A DNA stretch of 64,000 nt from Ophiura sarsii (Eukaryota > Echinodermata > Ophiuroidea > Amphilepidida > Ophiuridae). Below the pieces are notes generated by a model. It was not told the origin of the DNA. It was given only the letters and a program-made list of their open reading frames with translations, and did no database searches. The stretch is taken from NCBI GenBank assembly GCA_035610835.1, contig CM069449.1:61962292-62026291 (forward strand), given 5' to 3'. Positions 32,700 to 45,723 of this stretch are shown piece after piece. Positions within the stretch are counted from its first letter, which is position 1; each line of letters opens with the position of its first letter. A program made the position numbers and the translations under genes.

Positions 32700-33570
32700 C
32701 ACTTTGTCTATGCCATTTGGTCTTATTGCCATTTGGTCTAATGCCATTTGGTCTAAACTCATATTGTCTAATTGCCATTTTGGCTAATAACCATTTAGTC
32801 TACTTGTCAATTAGGCTAATGATTATATGGTCTAAATGTCAGTTTGTCTACAACCATTTCGTCTAATACCCGCTTGGTCTAATTGCCACTTTGTCTACAA
32901 CCCATCGTCTAAACCCATTTAGACTAATAGCCATTTAGTCTAATAACCATTTGGTCTAATTGCCATTTTGCCATTTTGTGTACAACCATTTTGGCTAATT
33001 GCCATTTAGTCTAATCACCATATGGGCTAATGTGGTATAATAAACTGCTCACAAAAAGTATCGAAACACTTAGGAATGATCCAATATATAACGGTTCGAT
33101 AGGGATGCATTAATCGAAGCTAATAACCAAGTGCATAATTTTGTTCTGCGTATTTTGACACCTCGATCGATGAGACACGATGTTCCGGAGCGGAGTTATT
33201 GTCATTTCAATGGTCGTGGGTCCAGTTTCAAAAGTGACAATCATCCTATAGAAAGAGGTTTGCATTTCTGTTTAGAATGATCAAATTTCTTGTTTTTCAA
33301 TAGGGACTTTTGAAACTGGACCCACGATCATTGAAATGACAATAACTCCGCTCCGCAACATCGTATCTCAACGATCGAGGTGTCAAAATATGCAGAACAA
33401 AATTATGCACATAAGTTATTTGCTTCGATTAATGCATACCCATTCGAGCCGTTATGTATTGGATCATTTCTAAGTGTTTCGATACTTTTTGTGAGCAGTT
33501 TAGTAATTTTGCCTAATATCCACTTGGTCTATAACCATTTTGTCTTATAATCATTTGGTCTAAGCCCATA
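32700..33570. repeat. CCATTTGGTCTAAT minisatellite
   Basis: A degenerate array of 16-17-bp units (CCATTTGGTCTAATAA type) from about 32705 to 33040, resuming at about 33501-33570. It is split by the palindromic element at 33043-33500. Confidence 0.85.
33043..33500. mobile_element. 458-bp palindromic TA-target MITE
   Basis: Ends AACTGCTCACAAAAAGTATC and complement, with TA on both sides. The arms of about 190 bp include GAGCGGAGTTATTGTCATTT and complement. It has inserted into the CCATTTGGTCTAAT array. Confidence 0.85.
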
Positions 33571-33922
33571 TGTTTAATCAATAAAATGAATAAAACTGTG
33601 TATTTTTTACATTAAAACACTCCCTGAATTGAACATCATATTCTAGTAGAGAATGTCTAGATAACAATTCAATATTATTATTCATAGTAGCAGGAACATG
33701 TTATTAACACATATGAGAAGTTTGAAAACTTTCCTATGTATACTTTGAATATGGCATCAATTTCAAAAGTTCTAGTTTTCCGCTATTTTGTGTAGAAACC
33801 TATGGGCGCCACATCCACCGGCCCCACCCTTGACTCACTCGACGTTTAGATTGATAACTTCACTGTTGCTAAACATGTGGCTTTAATCCTTTTTTATTCG
33901 GTAGCTGGATAAATTGTCTTTA

Positions 33923-33976
33923 AAGGCATATTATGTGATCTTTTCCAGAGAGCGCCCTCTATTCATGATACAAAAA
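33923..33976. mobile_element. Fragment of TTAA MITE family 1
   Basis: TTAA then AGGCATATTATGTGATCTTT and GAGCGCCCTCTATTCATGA, a single left end with no partner. Confidence 0.75.
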
Positions 33977-34083
33977 ATGTTATGTTTTTTTGGCAACTTC
34001 TATTTAAAATAGAGACACGTATCACGATTTTAAGGATTTTTTGAAACGGCCCCACCTTATTTGATATACCTATTAGTGACCTG

Positions 34084-35630
34084 TGACCAACTGTTGTTAA
34101 GTTAGACATTGTTGTGGATTATAGACTCTGTAATGTTAATTTAGGGGTACTGTTGTGGATTATAGCCACTGTAATGGTTAAGTTAGGCGTATTGTTATGA
34201 ATTCCGAGTCTGTAACTGGTAAGTTAGGCATATTGTAGTGGATTACTAAACTGTAAAGTTGGGAATTATTGTGGATTATAGACAAGTTATAGGCATTTTG
34301 TTATGGATTCCTAGAATGTAACTGTTAAGTAAGACATTGCTGTGCCTTTGTAATGGTCAAGTTATAGTTTAGTTCCAAATTGGCAAAATCTGTTTACAGC
34401 AGCGAATAAATTCAGAAGAGCATGGTTGTGGATTACTAGATACTGTAACTGTTAAGTTAGGTATATTGCTGCGGATTATTTTATACTCTGTAAATGTAAA
34501 GTTAGGCGTATTGCTATCGATTCCTAGACTGTAACTAATAAGTTACAGGCATATTGTTGTGTATTTTAGACTCAGTAAGTTAGGCATATTGTTGTGGATT
34601 ACTAGACACTTGTTAAGTTAGGTATATTGCTGCGGATTATTATACTCTGTAAATGTAAAGTTAGGCGTATTGCTATCGATTCCTAGTATGTAAAAACTAA
34701 TAAGTTATACTATAGGCATGATTGTTGTGGATTTTAGACTCAGGAAGTTAAGCATATTGTTGTGGATTACTAGACTCATGTAACTGTTAAGTCAGGTATA
34801 TTGTTGTGGAATATAGACTCTCTAACTGCAAAGTTAGGCATAATTGTTATGGATTATAGACTCTGTAACTTTTAAGTTATGCATATTGTTGTGGATTACT
34901 GCTCTGTAACTGGTAAGTTAGTTATATTGCTGCGGATTATTATAGACTCTAATGTAAAATTAGGCGTATTGCTATGGCTTCCTAGACTGCAACTATTAAG
35001 TTACAGGCATTTGTTGTGGATTTTAGACACATCAAGTAAGGCATATTGTTGCGGATTACTGACTCTGTAACTGGTAAGTTAGGCATATTGTTGTGGATTT
35101 CTGACTCTGTAACTGGTAAGTTAGGCATATTGTTGCGGATTACCGACTCTGTAACTGGTAAGTTAGGCATAATTGTTGTGGATAACTGACTCTGTAACTG
35201 GTAAGTTAGGCATATTGTTGCGGATTACTGACTCTGTAACTGGTAAGTTAGGCATATTGTTGCGGATTACTGACTCTGTAACTGGTAAAGTTAGGCATAT
35301 TGTTGTGGATTACTAGACTCTGTAACTGTTAAGTTAGGCATATTGTTGCGGATTACCGACTCTGTAACTGGTCAGTTAGGCATATTCATATTGTTGTGGA
35401 TTACTAGACTCTGTAACTGTTAAGTTAGGCATATTGTTGCGGATTACTGACTCTGTAACTGGTAAGTTAGGCATATTGTTGTGGATTACTAGACTCTGTA
35501 ACTGTTAAGTTAGGCATTGTTGTGGATTATTAAACTCTGTAACTGGTAAGTTAGGTGTGTTGTTATGGATTCCTAGACTGTAAATGTTAGGGTAGGCATA
35601 TTGTTGTGAATTACAGGAATCTGAACTGTT
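34084..35630. repeat. 42-bp satellite array, unit A
   Basis: Units of about 42 bp of the type GACTCTGTAACTGGTAAGTT + AGGCATATTGTTGCGGATTA. They are most regular between 35040 and 35540 and degenerate before 34900. A short remnant at 54066-54235 marks the start of the second duplication unit. Confidence 0.9.
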
Positions 35631-35699
35631 CATTCATTTGATGATTATTGATTACAGTTATGGTGACTTAGGAATGAGTAGTGATCTGGGTATCAAAAT

Positions 35700-36530
35700 C
35701 AGGGATGGAAATAAGACCCGCCCGCCCGCCCATAGCGGGTAACTTTCGTGCCGGGCGGGTGAAGATGCAAAGGCACCCGTCCGACTGGCGGGTAACATTT
35801 TTTAACCTCAAAGTGTAAGTAACTGTAAGTTCAGGGTAATTTCATCATCAGATGACTGTGTCATGATGATAGAGGAGATCAGGTTGATAGGAGATTAAAG
35901 AGAGTATTGGATTGATGAACATGATGAATACGAGGAGCTGTTACGGGCTAGGGTTACAGTGGAACATCGTACAATAAAGACAAAGACATGTAATTATTGT
36001 AATCATTTAAAAGTAGTCTTGCTCTTAAAGGCATATTATGTGATCTTTTCCAGATAGCGCCCTCTATTCATGATTTTTTTTTAGAAAGTAGATTTTCTTG
36101 CAGATTTACATTTCTGATCATAAATCGTACATACATTCCAAGTTACAGAGCGATACAATTCCTAATTACCTCAAAATCATTGTTTTAGAGTGAATTTAGA
36201 GTGAAAATATAAACTGTCGTGGTACCACGACAGTTTATTTTCACTATAAAACCATGATTTTGAAGTAATTAAGAATCATATCGCCCTGTAACTTGGAATG
36301 TATGTACGATTTATGATCAGAAATGTAAATCTGCAAGAAAATCTACTTTCAATTTTGTTTTCGATGTTGAGGGCGTTCACTGGAAAGATCACATAATATA
36401 CCTTTAATTCTTTGCTGCAAAATGATATGAAAAAAAGACCTTTGGCTGGTGGAATTTTTGTCGGGCAGGTCAATTCTGTTAGTTACCTGCCCGACTGGCT
36501 AGTTGAAAAAAATCTGAAGTTCCCACCCTG
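35700..36530. mobile_element. hAT-type element, unit A only
   Basis: Ends CAGGGATGGAA and the complement of TTCCCACCCTG, with an exact 8-bp TSD ATCAAAAT (35692-35699 and 36531-36538). The interior has GC-rich CGGGCGGG segments and no ORF, and it carries a nested TTAA MITE. The matching place in unit B (about 54555-54575) reads straight through (GAGTACCAAATTGTAG), an empty site. Confidence 0.88.
36029..36403. mobile_element. TTAA MITE family 1 nested in the hAT element
   Basis: AGGCATATTATGTGATCTTT to ATCACATAATATACCT, flanked by TTAA (36025-36028 and 36404-36407). Its central hairpin loop reads GTGGTACCAC where the 8-kb copy has GGATTATCC. Confidence 0.9.
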
Positions 36531-38421
36531 ATCAAAATGTAGATTCACAAACCAACTATAGTCAATATGATGGACTCTCAGGGATGATCTATTCACAGTT
36601 ATAACAGCTATGTCATTTTGGGAATTTTGCCAGCTACAGTAGAACCTTGCAAACACAACATTACCAGGGCCTTGCATTTTAGTGTTAATAGGAGTTTGTG
36701 TTATCAGGATATATTATGAATAAGATATGAATAAAAGCTAAGGAGTTGAGGAACATTTTGTGTTCATTGGGAATGTTGTGTTAAAATAGTTTGTGTGAAC
36801 AAGGTTCCACTGTATACAATTTGGTTATATAATGGTGAGAATTGGTTGGAATCATACAAAAGTCAAATCCATGTCAAACTAAATCAAATTTTATTTCTCT
36901 AACATCACACCAAAACAAACATTCATTAACAGACAACAATTATATTGAGGATGATATAAAGAGACAAGAAAATTGATGCGTGACAATTCTACCTCTAAGG
37001 CTTGGTTGATGACAGACTTCAAGTTATTACCGGTACACCGGTATAATTTTATCAGTATCTGCTTGATGTTTTCCCATGGTAACATTGGCAAGTATAGGAC
37101 GGCATCGTATAACATTGAACGTACTTGGGCACAAAGCCAGGAGTGGGGTAATCAAATAATTTTTGACGGGGATGTGCCGCCAGAAGTTCAAAATCCTGAC
37201 ACACTTTTACAGGTGTTTTAATCTAAAAATTATTTTGGACCCACATTGTTTTTGTTTTTTTACGCGATTTGGGACCCATGTTTATTGGGTTTTTTTGCGA
37301 ATTGGTGTTTATAGCACAAATCAATGCCATGTTTAGTGAATTTTAGCAAAACAGTAACCCATTTAGGCGGCACATACCTGTATAACTTCTCAATTAGATT
37401 TTGTAAAGCACCACTTTTGAGATGTTAGTGATCTAGAAGCGCCACTATCCATGCGATCGCGAGCGTAGCGAGCGACCGCGTTAGGGCCCCTGGAAGCTCA
37501 TTTACCCCCTTCTAAGAGGCTAAGGAGAGCTATTATTTGCATGCAATATGGTACAAGAAAATAATAAAGAGATATATATGTTGATGGTAAATTGTACAAA
37601 AAGTGGTAGCAAATGATAATCATTAGGCCTACTACTACTAATCATGACTTACCCCACTGCAGTTAGTAGGGGTTTTTTTTGGTTTTTTTATTTTTAATTT
37701 CTTTTTTCCTTCATGCGTCCTTCCGCGCGCCACTCGAACTGATGCAATGCGCCACAAGTGCGCCACCATTTGAGAAGGCCTGCCTTATATATATCAGTTA
37801 CCCCCCAGCAGGGGCACAAAGACATCAGCTAATTATATTTAAATCTGTAGTATCAGCTAGAAAAAATCTGATGGGTGACAATTGCGTCCTTCTGGTTTTG
37901 AGAGATGACAGACTTGGTTTAGTATGGCACGCATTTCTTTACTTTTCAATAATTGTAAGGGAACGTAGCAGCTCATTAGCCATAGGTTATTATACAGGAT
38001 TAAATTTGGCACATAAAGAAAATTTCCATTTTTGTAGGGGTCATATGAATTTCATTGGCCTTTTATGTCTAATTTGGAGATTTTGTTTGCTTTATAAATT
38101 ATATTAAATGATGTTTTCTACCTAAGAGTATGACTTTAAAGTATCCAAGTTTGAATGGTTTAAAGACTGATGCTAAGCTTTAAAACCAAAGCTCATGCAT
38201 GCATGGCAAGATCTTAATTGATTGAATAGCCCCATGTTCTCATGCATTATAGACACTGGCCCATATTAAATGTTTTCTGGGTCTCTTGTGACAACCCAAA
38301 CATGGAAGGAGATCCAGAGAACAGCCCAGAAAAGACGACATCAGGATTCTTACAGAGGACACTGGCTTAAGTGGACAAGATCTGAAAAATTGCATGAATG
38401 ATAGAGCTGTGTGGAAAGCCA

Positions 38422-41052
38422 TCATAAAAGTCCGTCCTTTTGAGTCGACATAAGCAAGCATAAGCATAAGCTGGGTCTTCTGGTTCTGAGAGATGACCGA
38501 ATTGGTTTAATACTCTGCTTCTTGGTCTTGCGTAATGATGCAGTTGGTTTACGCTTATTGTACCAGAAAGGCTTGATGCGGTTTTCATGGCGCTTCACGT
38601 GAGATAGATATCGCTGTAAACTTGCGGTGTTCAGTTGACAATACTTGCACACAAATGGCTTTTGTTGTACAGTCACATGTGTGTTCTTTGTCCTTTTCTG
38701 ATTAGGTGGTTCCAATTCTGGAAATTTTGTACTTTTACTCCTTTTCCTCTTCCGAGGTCGCCTTGCTTCTGAAAATTCTGTAAAATAAATTTGGGAAATT
38801 GAGAATCAAAAAATGGTAAAAATTTAAAGAATAATGATCAATGACCTTTGAGAGAATAATTACTACACTAGCTGGTTTCTGTTGATTGATCTCAATTGAT
38901 TGATCTCAGTTGCAGTTGCCATTGGTCTTTGCCCGGTAGTTTTGTTTAGGACCTGTGCTTTTAAAACTTGCGCCAAAGCACTATAAAGGGCAATAAGGCA
39001 TAGTGGACAGTGTTGTGGTCATATATGTGATGCGATCTGTGAAAACCCGCCACATGGTGGCATTTTTCATATTGGAGATATTTATATCATAAGAAAGCTA
39101 AAACTGTGCTGATTACAGAACTGTTTCGATCATTTTTCTACGATCACTACAAAAAAAGTTATGAGTGAATGATGATTGTGATGTCACCAAAAGCTACAAA
39201 ATAAGAAATCATGAAAACAGGCCAAAAAAGATACATAATTCAATATAATAACATTATAAGGTTAATAATAAAAGTGACTTAAGTAAGTTTGTCAAGGTGA
39301 AATTTCATGAAAGATGATAACACAAAGTACTGGAAACTAATTTTCTTTAAAAAAATCTAGAAAAAAGAAAAAAGGTTTTTTATTTTTTATTATTTTTATT
39401 TTTTCTATTTTACCCATAATCCCTAGTTCACATTTTGCGACATCCGACGGGTTTTCTCAGATCGCATCACATATATGCTGTTCCCTCCAGCATGTATAGA
39501 CAGTTCAGTCCCTTCGACTGTGGCATTTGTTTATAAACATTGATGTCAACCCATCTATAAAAACTGCACATTTCCGTGGGCTACACACACATTTGTCCAG
39601 GAATACCATTATAGAAGCCCCTTTAAAAACAAAAATGGTACCTTAATGATGGCCAGACTTGTTGCGCAAATACGTTTTTAAAAAAGCGCCCGCTATGCGA
39701 GCAAAACGTTTTAGATCTAACATCATTCAGTGGAATAGAGAAAGAGAGCCCAGCTGCGCTAATATTTAGGATCAAACTGGTGTTCACCGGGAAAAAATAC
39801 CCTTCCCCTTCCCTCCCCCGACAAGTGAAGTGACCCCATATACGCCAACGGCCTAGCTTATTATTACTCAATTGCCTGTAATTCAGCTTAGCACATATCT
39901 TCAGGATTGTTCAGTTGGCTGATTTCTCAATATTAGGCCGAATAAAAATAAAAACAGGTTTCTCATCCTAATCTTGGAAAAGGGAGGATGAGGACACACA
40001 GGGTAACACAAAACCTGCTTTAAAATGCTCATTGGAGATCGAGAAAACAAATTATTACCAAGACGTCAGCTTTTAAAATATTGTAACAACAAAGTTATAT
40101 GGTAGAAATAATGGGGGAAAAGAACATTACAGTATTCCTGAAAAAGGATGCACGAGGGGGCAAGAAACTAATTTATGTATCTGATTGGCCTTACAAGTGT
40201 CTTACCTGAATTGCGCTTTGAGCTACAACCAAGCTCGTCATGATGTGCTGGAGTATTTTGGCGTAATCTACTGTCAGATTGGTCGTGTAGAACGCATGCG
40301 GATAGTTGTTCTTGCAACATGGTTATGGTCCCGACTGCCTTGGACAAGATACTGTGCAAATCAGCATTCTTAGAGCAAAGTATCTCTGAATCAGACACAA
40401 TAGCTTGCAACTTGCATTTCAAGTCATAGAAAGCTCCATTCAGCTCATGGTACTTATTTTGGGTGGCTCCACAGGTCATTCTATTGACATTTGTACTTTG
40501 TTGGTGTTTCAACAGTGACAGTTTTGAGATGTCAAATTCATCGTCAAATTTGTCATGAAGTTGTTGATTGTCTCTGAAGGTTTTGCAGAGTTCCTGGCTG
40601 GAGACCTTGACCAAACCTCTGCTGTACCTTTTAGCAGGCTTCATCCAACACATATTGCCACATGCCTCAACAAACTGGGCAGGCACCATCTTTACAAAGC
40701 CACTTGACTCCTGCTCCCACGGTATTAGGAGTGTCTTCCCAGGTTGAAGATCATTCTCACTGATACGCAGACCTTTGATCATTCTAGGATGCGAGTTACA
40801 AGACACTACATTAGTCCTGCCGATATGTTCTTCACAATCAGGGTGAATGACGTATGAATTGATCAGTTCTTGACTCTTCTCAGCAACGACCCCTCTGAAT
40901 ATCTCCGCTTTGCATATATAAACCACTGTTTCTCCTTCAACCAGCTGTACATTATATTTTCTTTGTTTCTTGTGTTTTCCAGTGTAGTAGCGTTTCTTCT
41001 CTCCCGCCTTTCCTTTGGCAGACATGCTGCCTTTGTTACGTGGGTTTGACAT
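38422..41052 (-). CDS. Unrecognised two-exon C2H2 zinc-finger gene, copy A
   Basis: Complement join of 41052-40206 and 38777-38422: 400 residues, GT-AG, phase 1. Start at MSNPRNKG, because copy B has a stop just upstream in frame. Basic N-terminus (about 15-32, KKRYYTGKHKKQRKY), then a domain of about 170 residues with several Cys that I do not recognise (GKTLLIPWEQESSGFVKM), then a probable coiled coil at about 215-260. Exon 2 has a Lys/Arg-rich nuclear-signal-like stretch and one C2H2 finger (C326, C329, H342, H346), then a basic tail. Probably nuclear and nucleic-acid binding; this is inference from the finger and basic regions. Confidence 0.75.
39024..39473. mobile_element. TA-target MITE in the copy A intron
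   Basis: TATGTGATGCGATCTG and the complement of CAGATCGCATCACATA, with inner AAAACCCG/CGGGTTTT and TA flanks. Unit B lacks it: TTGTGGTC runs straight into TTCCCTC at 57133. Confidence 0.75.
39936..40190. mobile_element. Harbinger-like MITE beside the copy A donor
   Basis: GGCCGAATAAAAATAAAAAC to GATTGGCC between TTA duplications (39933-39935, 40191-40193). It ends 15 bp from the exon 1 donor. Also present in unit B, so it predates the duplication. Confidence 0.8.
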
Positions 41053-41380
41053 CGCTTCACTGAACTCCAGTAACTCTGATTGCAAGTGTATAGCAGACCA
41101 TTTGAGTATATTTGCTGATGAAATTTTGATTAATCACTCATGCAGCTCCCTATGAAGTGAAAAAGTAAAAAAGAAAGAAAATGGTCAGTATCTTTTTGTA
41201 TACATGTATATTAAAGTTCATTGATCTACATCCATTGGTAAAACACTGCAAGATCCCTGCCAACATGACAAATAAAACACTTACTGTATGAGTGGTGGTT
41301 TGATCGAGATCAAGCACATCATTATGCCCATAATGGGTTAACACTTAATATAACTCATTTTTGTACATAATATGTAATAA

Positions 41381-41615
41381 GGCCCAAAAAAAAAAAAGTT
41401 GACTTGCCCTTTCCGACCGACCCTAATTTTCGGAAATCTAGGGTCGCTATTTTTTTTTTTTTTAAATCAAAAAAAAAAGAAGAAAAAAAATCTTTAAAAC
41501 GTGTTTTTGTGCAGTAAATTTTCAAATATTTTCAAACAAAAAAAAAAAAAACTGACCGTTAGACCCTGACTTTGACCCTGAAAGAGCAAGTCAACTTCTT
41601 TTTTTGTTGTTGGCC
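41381..41615. mobile_element. Harbinger-like MITE, TAA target
   Basis: GGCCCAAAAAAAA to TTGTTGGCC with an exact TAA duplication (41378-41380, 41616-41618). Inside are CCGACCGACCCTAA and GACCCTGA motifs, as in 4789-5179. Confidence 0.75.
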
Positions 41616-41984
41616 TAAGCCTAATACTTCATTTAAGCCTTCTTTTGAGCTGTATTTTTGGGAGAAATACATGTGAGGTGTCTGTTGTTGTGCTCCCTCC
41701 ACATACAGAGTGAACACTTAATAACATGAACTGCACAGGATTATTTCAATGAAATTAAGTAATTCGACACCCGATCAAGTGAGATTAGAGCCATTGAAAA
41801 CATGGTAAATCTCTAGAATCCATAATGAATGATTCAGTATAGCGTATGACTAGTTTAACATCATATTCAAATACAGCGGGTACAGCGACTTCCCGATACA
41901 TCGATCAAGAGATCGCTTGACTGGAAACGACCGGTTGTGGCTAGTTGAATTCATTTCAACTCGAACGATCGGTCGCTCATGATG

Positions 41985-42183
41985 TAATGAACACCACTTT
42001 TTCAACCAATGGGGAGGTTGGGGTACACATGCACGCGCGCGATACAAAAGTCTGTGCACTTTTGACTATCATAATTCCATGATTCCTCTTGTCAAATGAA
42101 CCGACAGTACCAATCTCAATCAACACGACAGTCAATATTTGGGGGAAATTGCCCCCCTCGCCTTCTCTGGCTATACGCCACTG
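41985..42183. mobile_element. hAT-type MITE right part, CAGTGGCGTA family
   Basis: Matches 1750-1934 (CATAATTCCATGATTCCTCT, GACAGTCAATATT, G-run, TACGCCACTG end). The left end is not recognisable here; the unit B copy at 58863 has kept it. Confidence 0.65.
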
Positions 42184-42400
42184 CGTCACCCTTCTAATTA
42201 TAAGGGACACCACTATATCAATTCACAATTAATGTAACCTAGGGATTTCCGGTTAAAACGGGGGCATCAATGGGAATTTTGGGATTGCTTCGCGGGCTGC
42301 AGATTATTGGCCGGCGGGCCGCACACGCTTGTTTTAAACCATCTATACTTAAATCAAGAATATATCAGTATGCTTAACTTCTTTCGTGCATTGATAGGGT

Positions 42401-42778
42401 TGTCCAGTTTCGTATTTTTGAGCGGCGCCCTTCACCGTATACCAAAATGTGGACAGGTGTTGCTATGTCATCTGGCCCAAATACGGCGAGTGGACGAGAG
42501 GCCTGGTTTCAAATGAAGGAGAGTTGAATATTTTGTACTTTCTAGTCGAAATACGTTCATATTCAATATTAAAAACCCTTCCGAGAGACGATTAAACAAA
42601 TCTTATTCCAGAATATCGTCGATTTAATAGAGTAATTTTGATCGTAAATCGGGCGTGCTAAACCAGTCGTAACCCTTCCGAATTTGACATCCGTGTTACG
42701 AATCCATTTTTCAAATATCTTTTTACTACCTGAAAGGTGTGACCAAATGTAGCGGTTGTTGCATCCTGATACTATATA
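42401..42778. other. Unit A sequence with no gene seen
   Basis: The start of a stretch of about 5.5 kb (to about 47880) missing from unit B, which jumps from TTGATA at 59533 directly to sequence matching 47886. Confidence 0.6.
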
Positions 42779-45723
42779 TGGCTCATTCCATGAAGTTGGG
42801 GCATTTGTTAAAATAGCAGAATTTGGTACTTTAGGCAGCTTATAAACTGTTTTACTCTATGTGTATATCAAAAAATGTTAGTGTCCAAAAGCAGTACTAG
42901 GTTATAGTATTGAGCCATGGAAAGAAGAAAAAAAATTGACCCTTCCTTGAAGAAGAAAAAAATAAAAAATTAGGTGGTGTCCAAGACCATTTTTGCTAAA
43001 AAACGTGACATGGAAAACACAACAATTAATATGAGTTTTATGTAAGCAAAACTATCATAGAATTGCTTGGAAATCGATTTGATTAATAAAAGATACATGT
43101 ATTCATAGTTTACTGACCAAAACACCTCGTCACGCTGGACTGATTTTTCACCCAAGCAACATGAAAATTGCCTTTCCGATGCTACGCACGGTGTCCACAA
43201 AATATACACGTGTAGCATCGGGAGTTTTCATTGCTGAATGGGGGTAGTTCTCTATCATACATTTTTTTATTATTTTCCAAAATTAAGAGCATTTATCAAT
43301 TGAAAACTATTGCAAATGAGAATAAATTTCATGAAGACCATTCCATATATTCATGAAAAAGTATACAGTGCCGTATGCATGGTGTCCTAACCATAAAATG
43401 TAGCATCGTGATAAACATCCTATGCAATTTGTGGGAATCCCCCCCTGGAGATAAATAAAACATTCCATATTTCTTTTTGTAAGGATAGAGGTCAATAGCT
43501 ATCAGGTTTGTTTGGAATTTGCCACACGTGGGCTAGTTTTATCAAGGTTTCAGTCGCTGGTGTCCCGTTGTAGCATCGGGACTTTTATGTAGCATCAAAA
43601 TGTAAATATTGGATAGTTTTGTGAATGGTAAGTGCGATTGTAATTATTTCTTAATGTTGCTTGTATGTCTGTATTTATTAATGCATTTTTATTGAAAGGG
43701 AAACACTGAATCAGAATTTCTTTTCATGTTATGATATTAATTTTGAGTCACGGACGCCATAATGATTTGGCGTCCATGTAGCATCGGGCATAGCATGGGC
43801 AATATTTTGCATTGGGTATCGTTATAGTTCGTTGAAATTGTATTTTTTTTGTAGAATCACATCATTAATAAACTTTGAAGTTAATAATGAATTAGTTTTT
43901 GCTCTTTTAATGCTAATAATATAGCTTACCAATATGATGCTACATGGACACCATGTCCATGTAGCATTTCATAAAATTTGCCTAATTAGACTAAAACAAT
44001 TACCCCATTCGAAATTATCCATCACCCAAAACATTCAAAACATTGCCTACATTTTACTACACTTTACAGAAAAAAAGGCATATTATGAGAGATGTATATC
44101 TAATGAAATATATTAATACACAATGCTACATGGACACCATTTCCATTAGCATTTCACTGAATTCACAATAAACATTCCCTTATTTTAGTTTTATTTACTA
44201 TAAATAAAACAAATAATTGTAAATCATTTAAGTTCTCTATCCTTTGCTATTCTTTTTCATGTTAAATGAATAATAAATAAAATACTCCAGCATGATTTTA
44301 ATATAAATATTTTCCTGCAACACAAAAAGTGCAACATGAATAAATAATCTACTCCAATATCAATACACAACGTTCCATGAAGATACTAAGCCATAGGGTT
44401 TATTTTGTTTTGCTTTGCAGGTTCTTGACATTAATTCAGAAGACAGTTCTATCGTCCTGGAATTTATGGAGATGAAGACAAGGAACCCATCATTTTCAAA
44501 AACTAGTACCTTTCCAAAGAAATCCATCATGGCAATTAAATTATTTTTTTTGCAAACTGACTTTTTAAGTGATCAAACTTTTCAATCATCTTTATCAAGA
44601 ATAGAGGATGATTCAATCAGAAACAAGCAAAGAGACTAAGATCACAAAGGGTACTTTAAGAACAACACTGCATGAAGTTTGTTTCAGTGGACATCTTAAG
44701 TTTCTTTGATCAATGGTGTATTGTTATTGTGTAATTGTAAGAAATGGTGTATGTGTATCATAGGTAATTATGTTTTATGCTTCATGGCAGGTTATCTTTT
44801 TGTGTAATTTGTAGTTTTACAATCCATGTTATTAATTTTATCGTGTGCTTATAACATAAAAAGTGTGCTTATAACATAAAAAGTTAACATCATAGTACAT
44901 CCTCTCTATTGATCTGAAAAAGATGCACCTGTTCAAGCTGTTCCAAATATTTTAGGGCACGGTGTCCATGTAGCATCGTAATACTTAAGTACACAGAAAA
45001 GGTAAATTTTACATGAACAGTGTTTAGATAAATTTCAAGCAATTCACTCTGTGTATCTACTTGATATGATGAACAAGTAGACAAACCATTCACACTCAAA
45101 TAATTATAACAGTATGAATAGTCTTATTATTAACAATGTTACAAGACGCGGTGTCCATGTAGCATCGGTAGTGCATTTTATAACATTATACAGGTAAATA
45201 ATACTTCATATACTTACTTTATGACTATAATGTAATCAATGTGCATGGTTTATAGAGTACTTTACATCAAACAAATATTGATATGTACTTTATTTAAATT
45301 CATTATACAAATTGCAAAATAAAGAGTCACTTTTCAATGAGTTTTTACATAAAACAGTTAATCTACGATGTCTTGTTCGTTAAGTTATGTTCAACCTAGA
45401 CAAATCTGGTTTCTTTTCATGTATTTGTGGTTCCAAGTAGTTAATTGAGGTATAGAAACTTGGCCCACATCTTAAGCTATTTTATTAGAAAATGATATGG
45501 AAATGAGAAATGGTGTCCATGTAGCATCAGGATTTTTGGAAATGTCATCCAACTGTTGAACATGTGCGGTTATTTTACACCAAATGTTACATTAAAATAA
45601 AAAGTTCTACATTGTACTTTGGTAAATGTAGAACCTAAAAAAGAAGAAAGAGTTGGAAAATATCCATTTTGAAAATTTCACTTGGATGTCACATAATATG
45701 CCCCAACTTCATGTAATGAGCCA
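42779..45723. mobile_element. 2.9-kb TIR element with dispersed GTCCATGTAGCATC motifs
   Basis: Ends TGGCTCATTCCATGAAGTTG and complement (26 bp, one mismatch), TA on each side. No transposase-length ORF. About ten copies of a GGTGTCCATGTAGCATCG-type motif lie inside (see findings). A 74-codon frame at 44415-44639 begins after an acceptor-like TTTGCTTTGCAG and may be a captured exon or chance. TA target and size fit a non-autonomous Tc1/mariner-like element, but the internal motif array is not a feature I know from that group. Confidence 0.75.

Larger units (their letters stand above)
36539..42400. repeat. Segmental duplication, unit A left part
   Basis: Collinear with 54571-59530: the GGTAACAT(T/A)...GACAAGTATAGGAC stretch, the zinc-finger gene, and 41767-42400. 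Unit A alone has the MITE at 39024-39473 and about 580 bp at 41188-41766. Unit B alone has the insertions at 54975-55300 and 55602-56211. Confidence 0.9.

Noticed and set aside
34982..35170. Minus-strand repeat protein (LPVTESVIRNNMPN)
   Set aside because: It is the translation of the 42-bp satellite; no start context or flanking exon.
38240..38420. Plus-strand WKEIQRT...HWLKWTRSE peptide, also at 56385-56567, resembling a LINE C-terminus
   Set aside because: Present in both duplication units but broken in unit A, short, and antisense to the zinc-finger exon end; the similarity is too weak to call.
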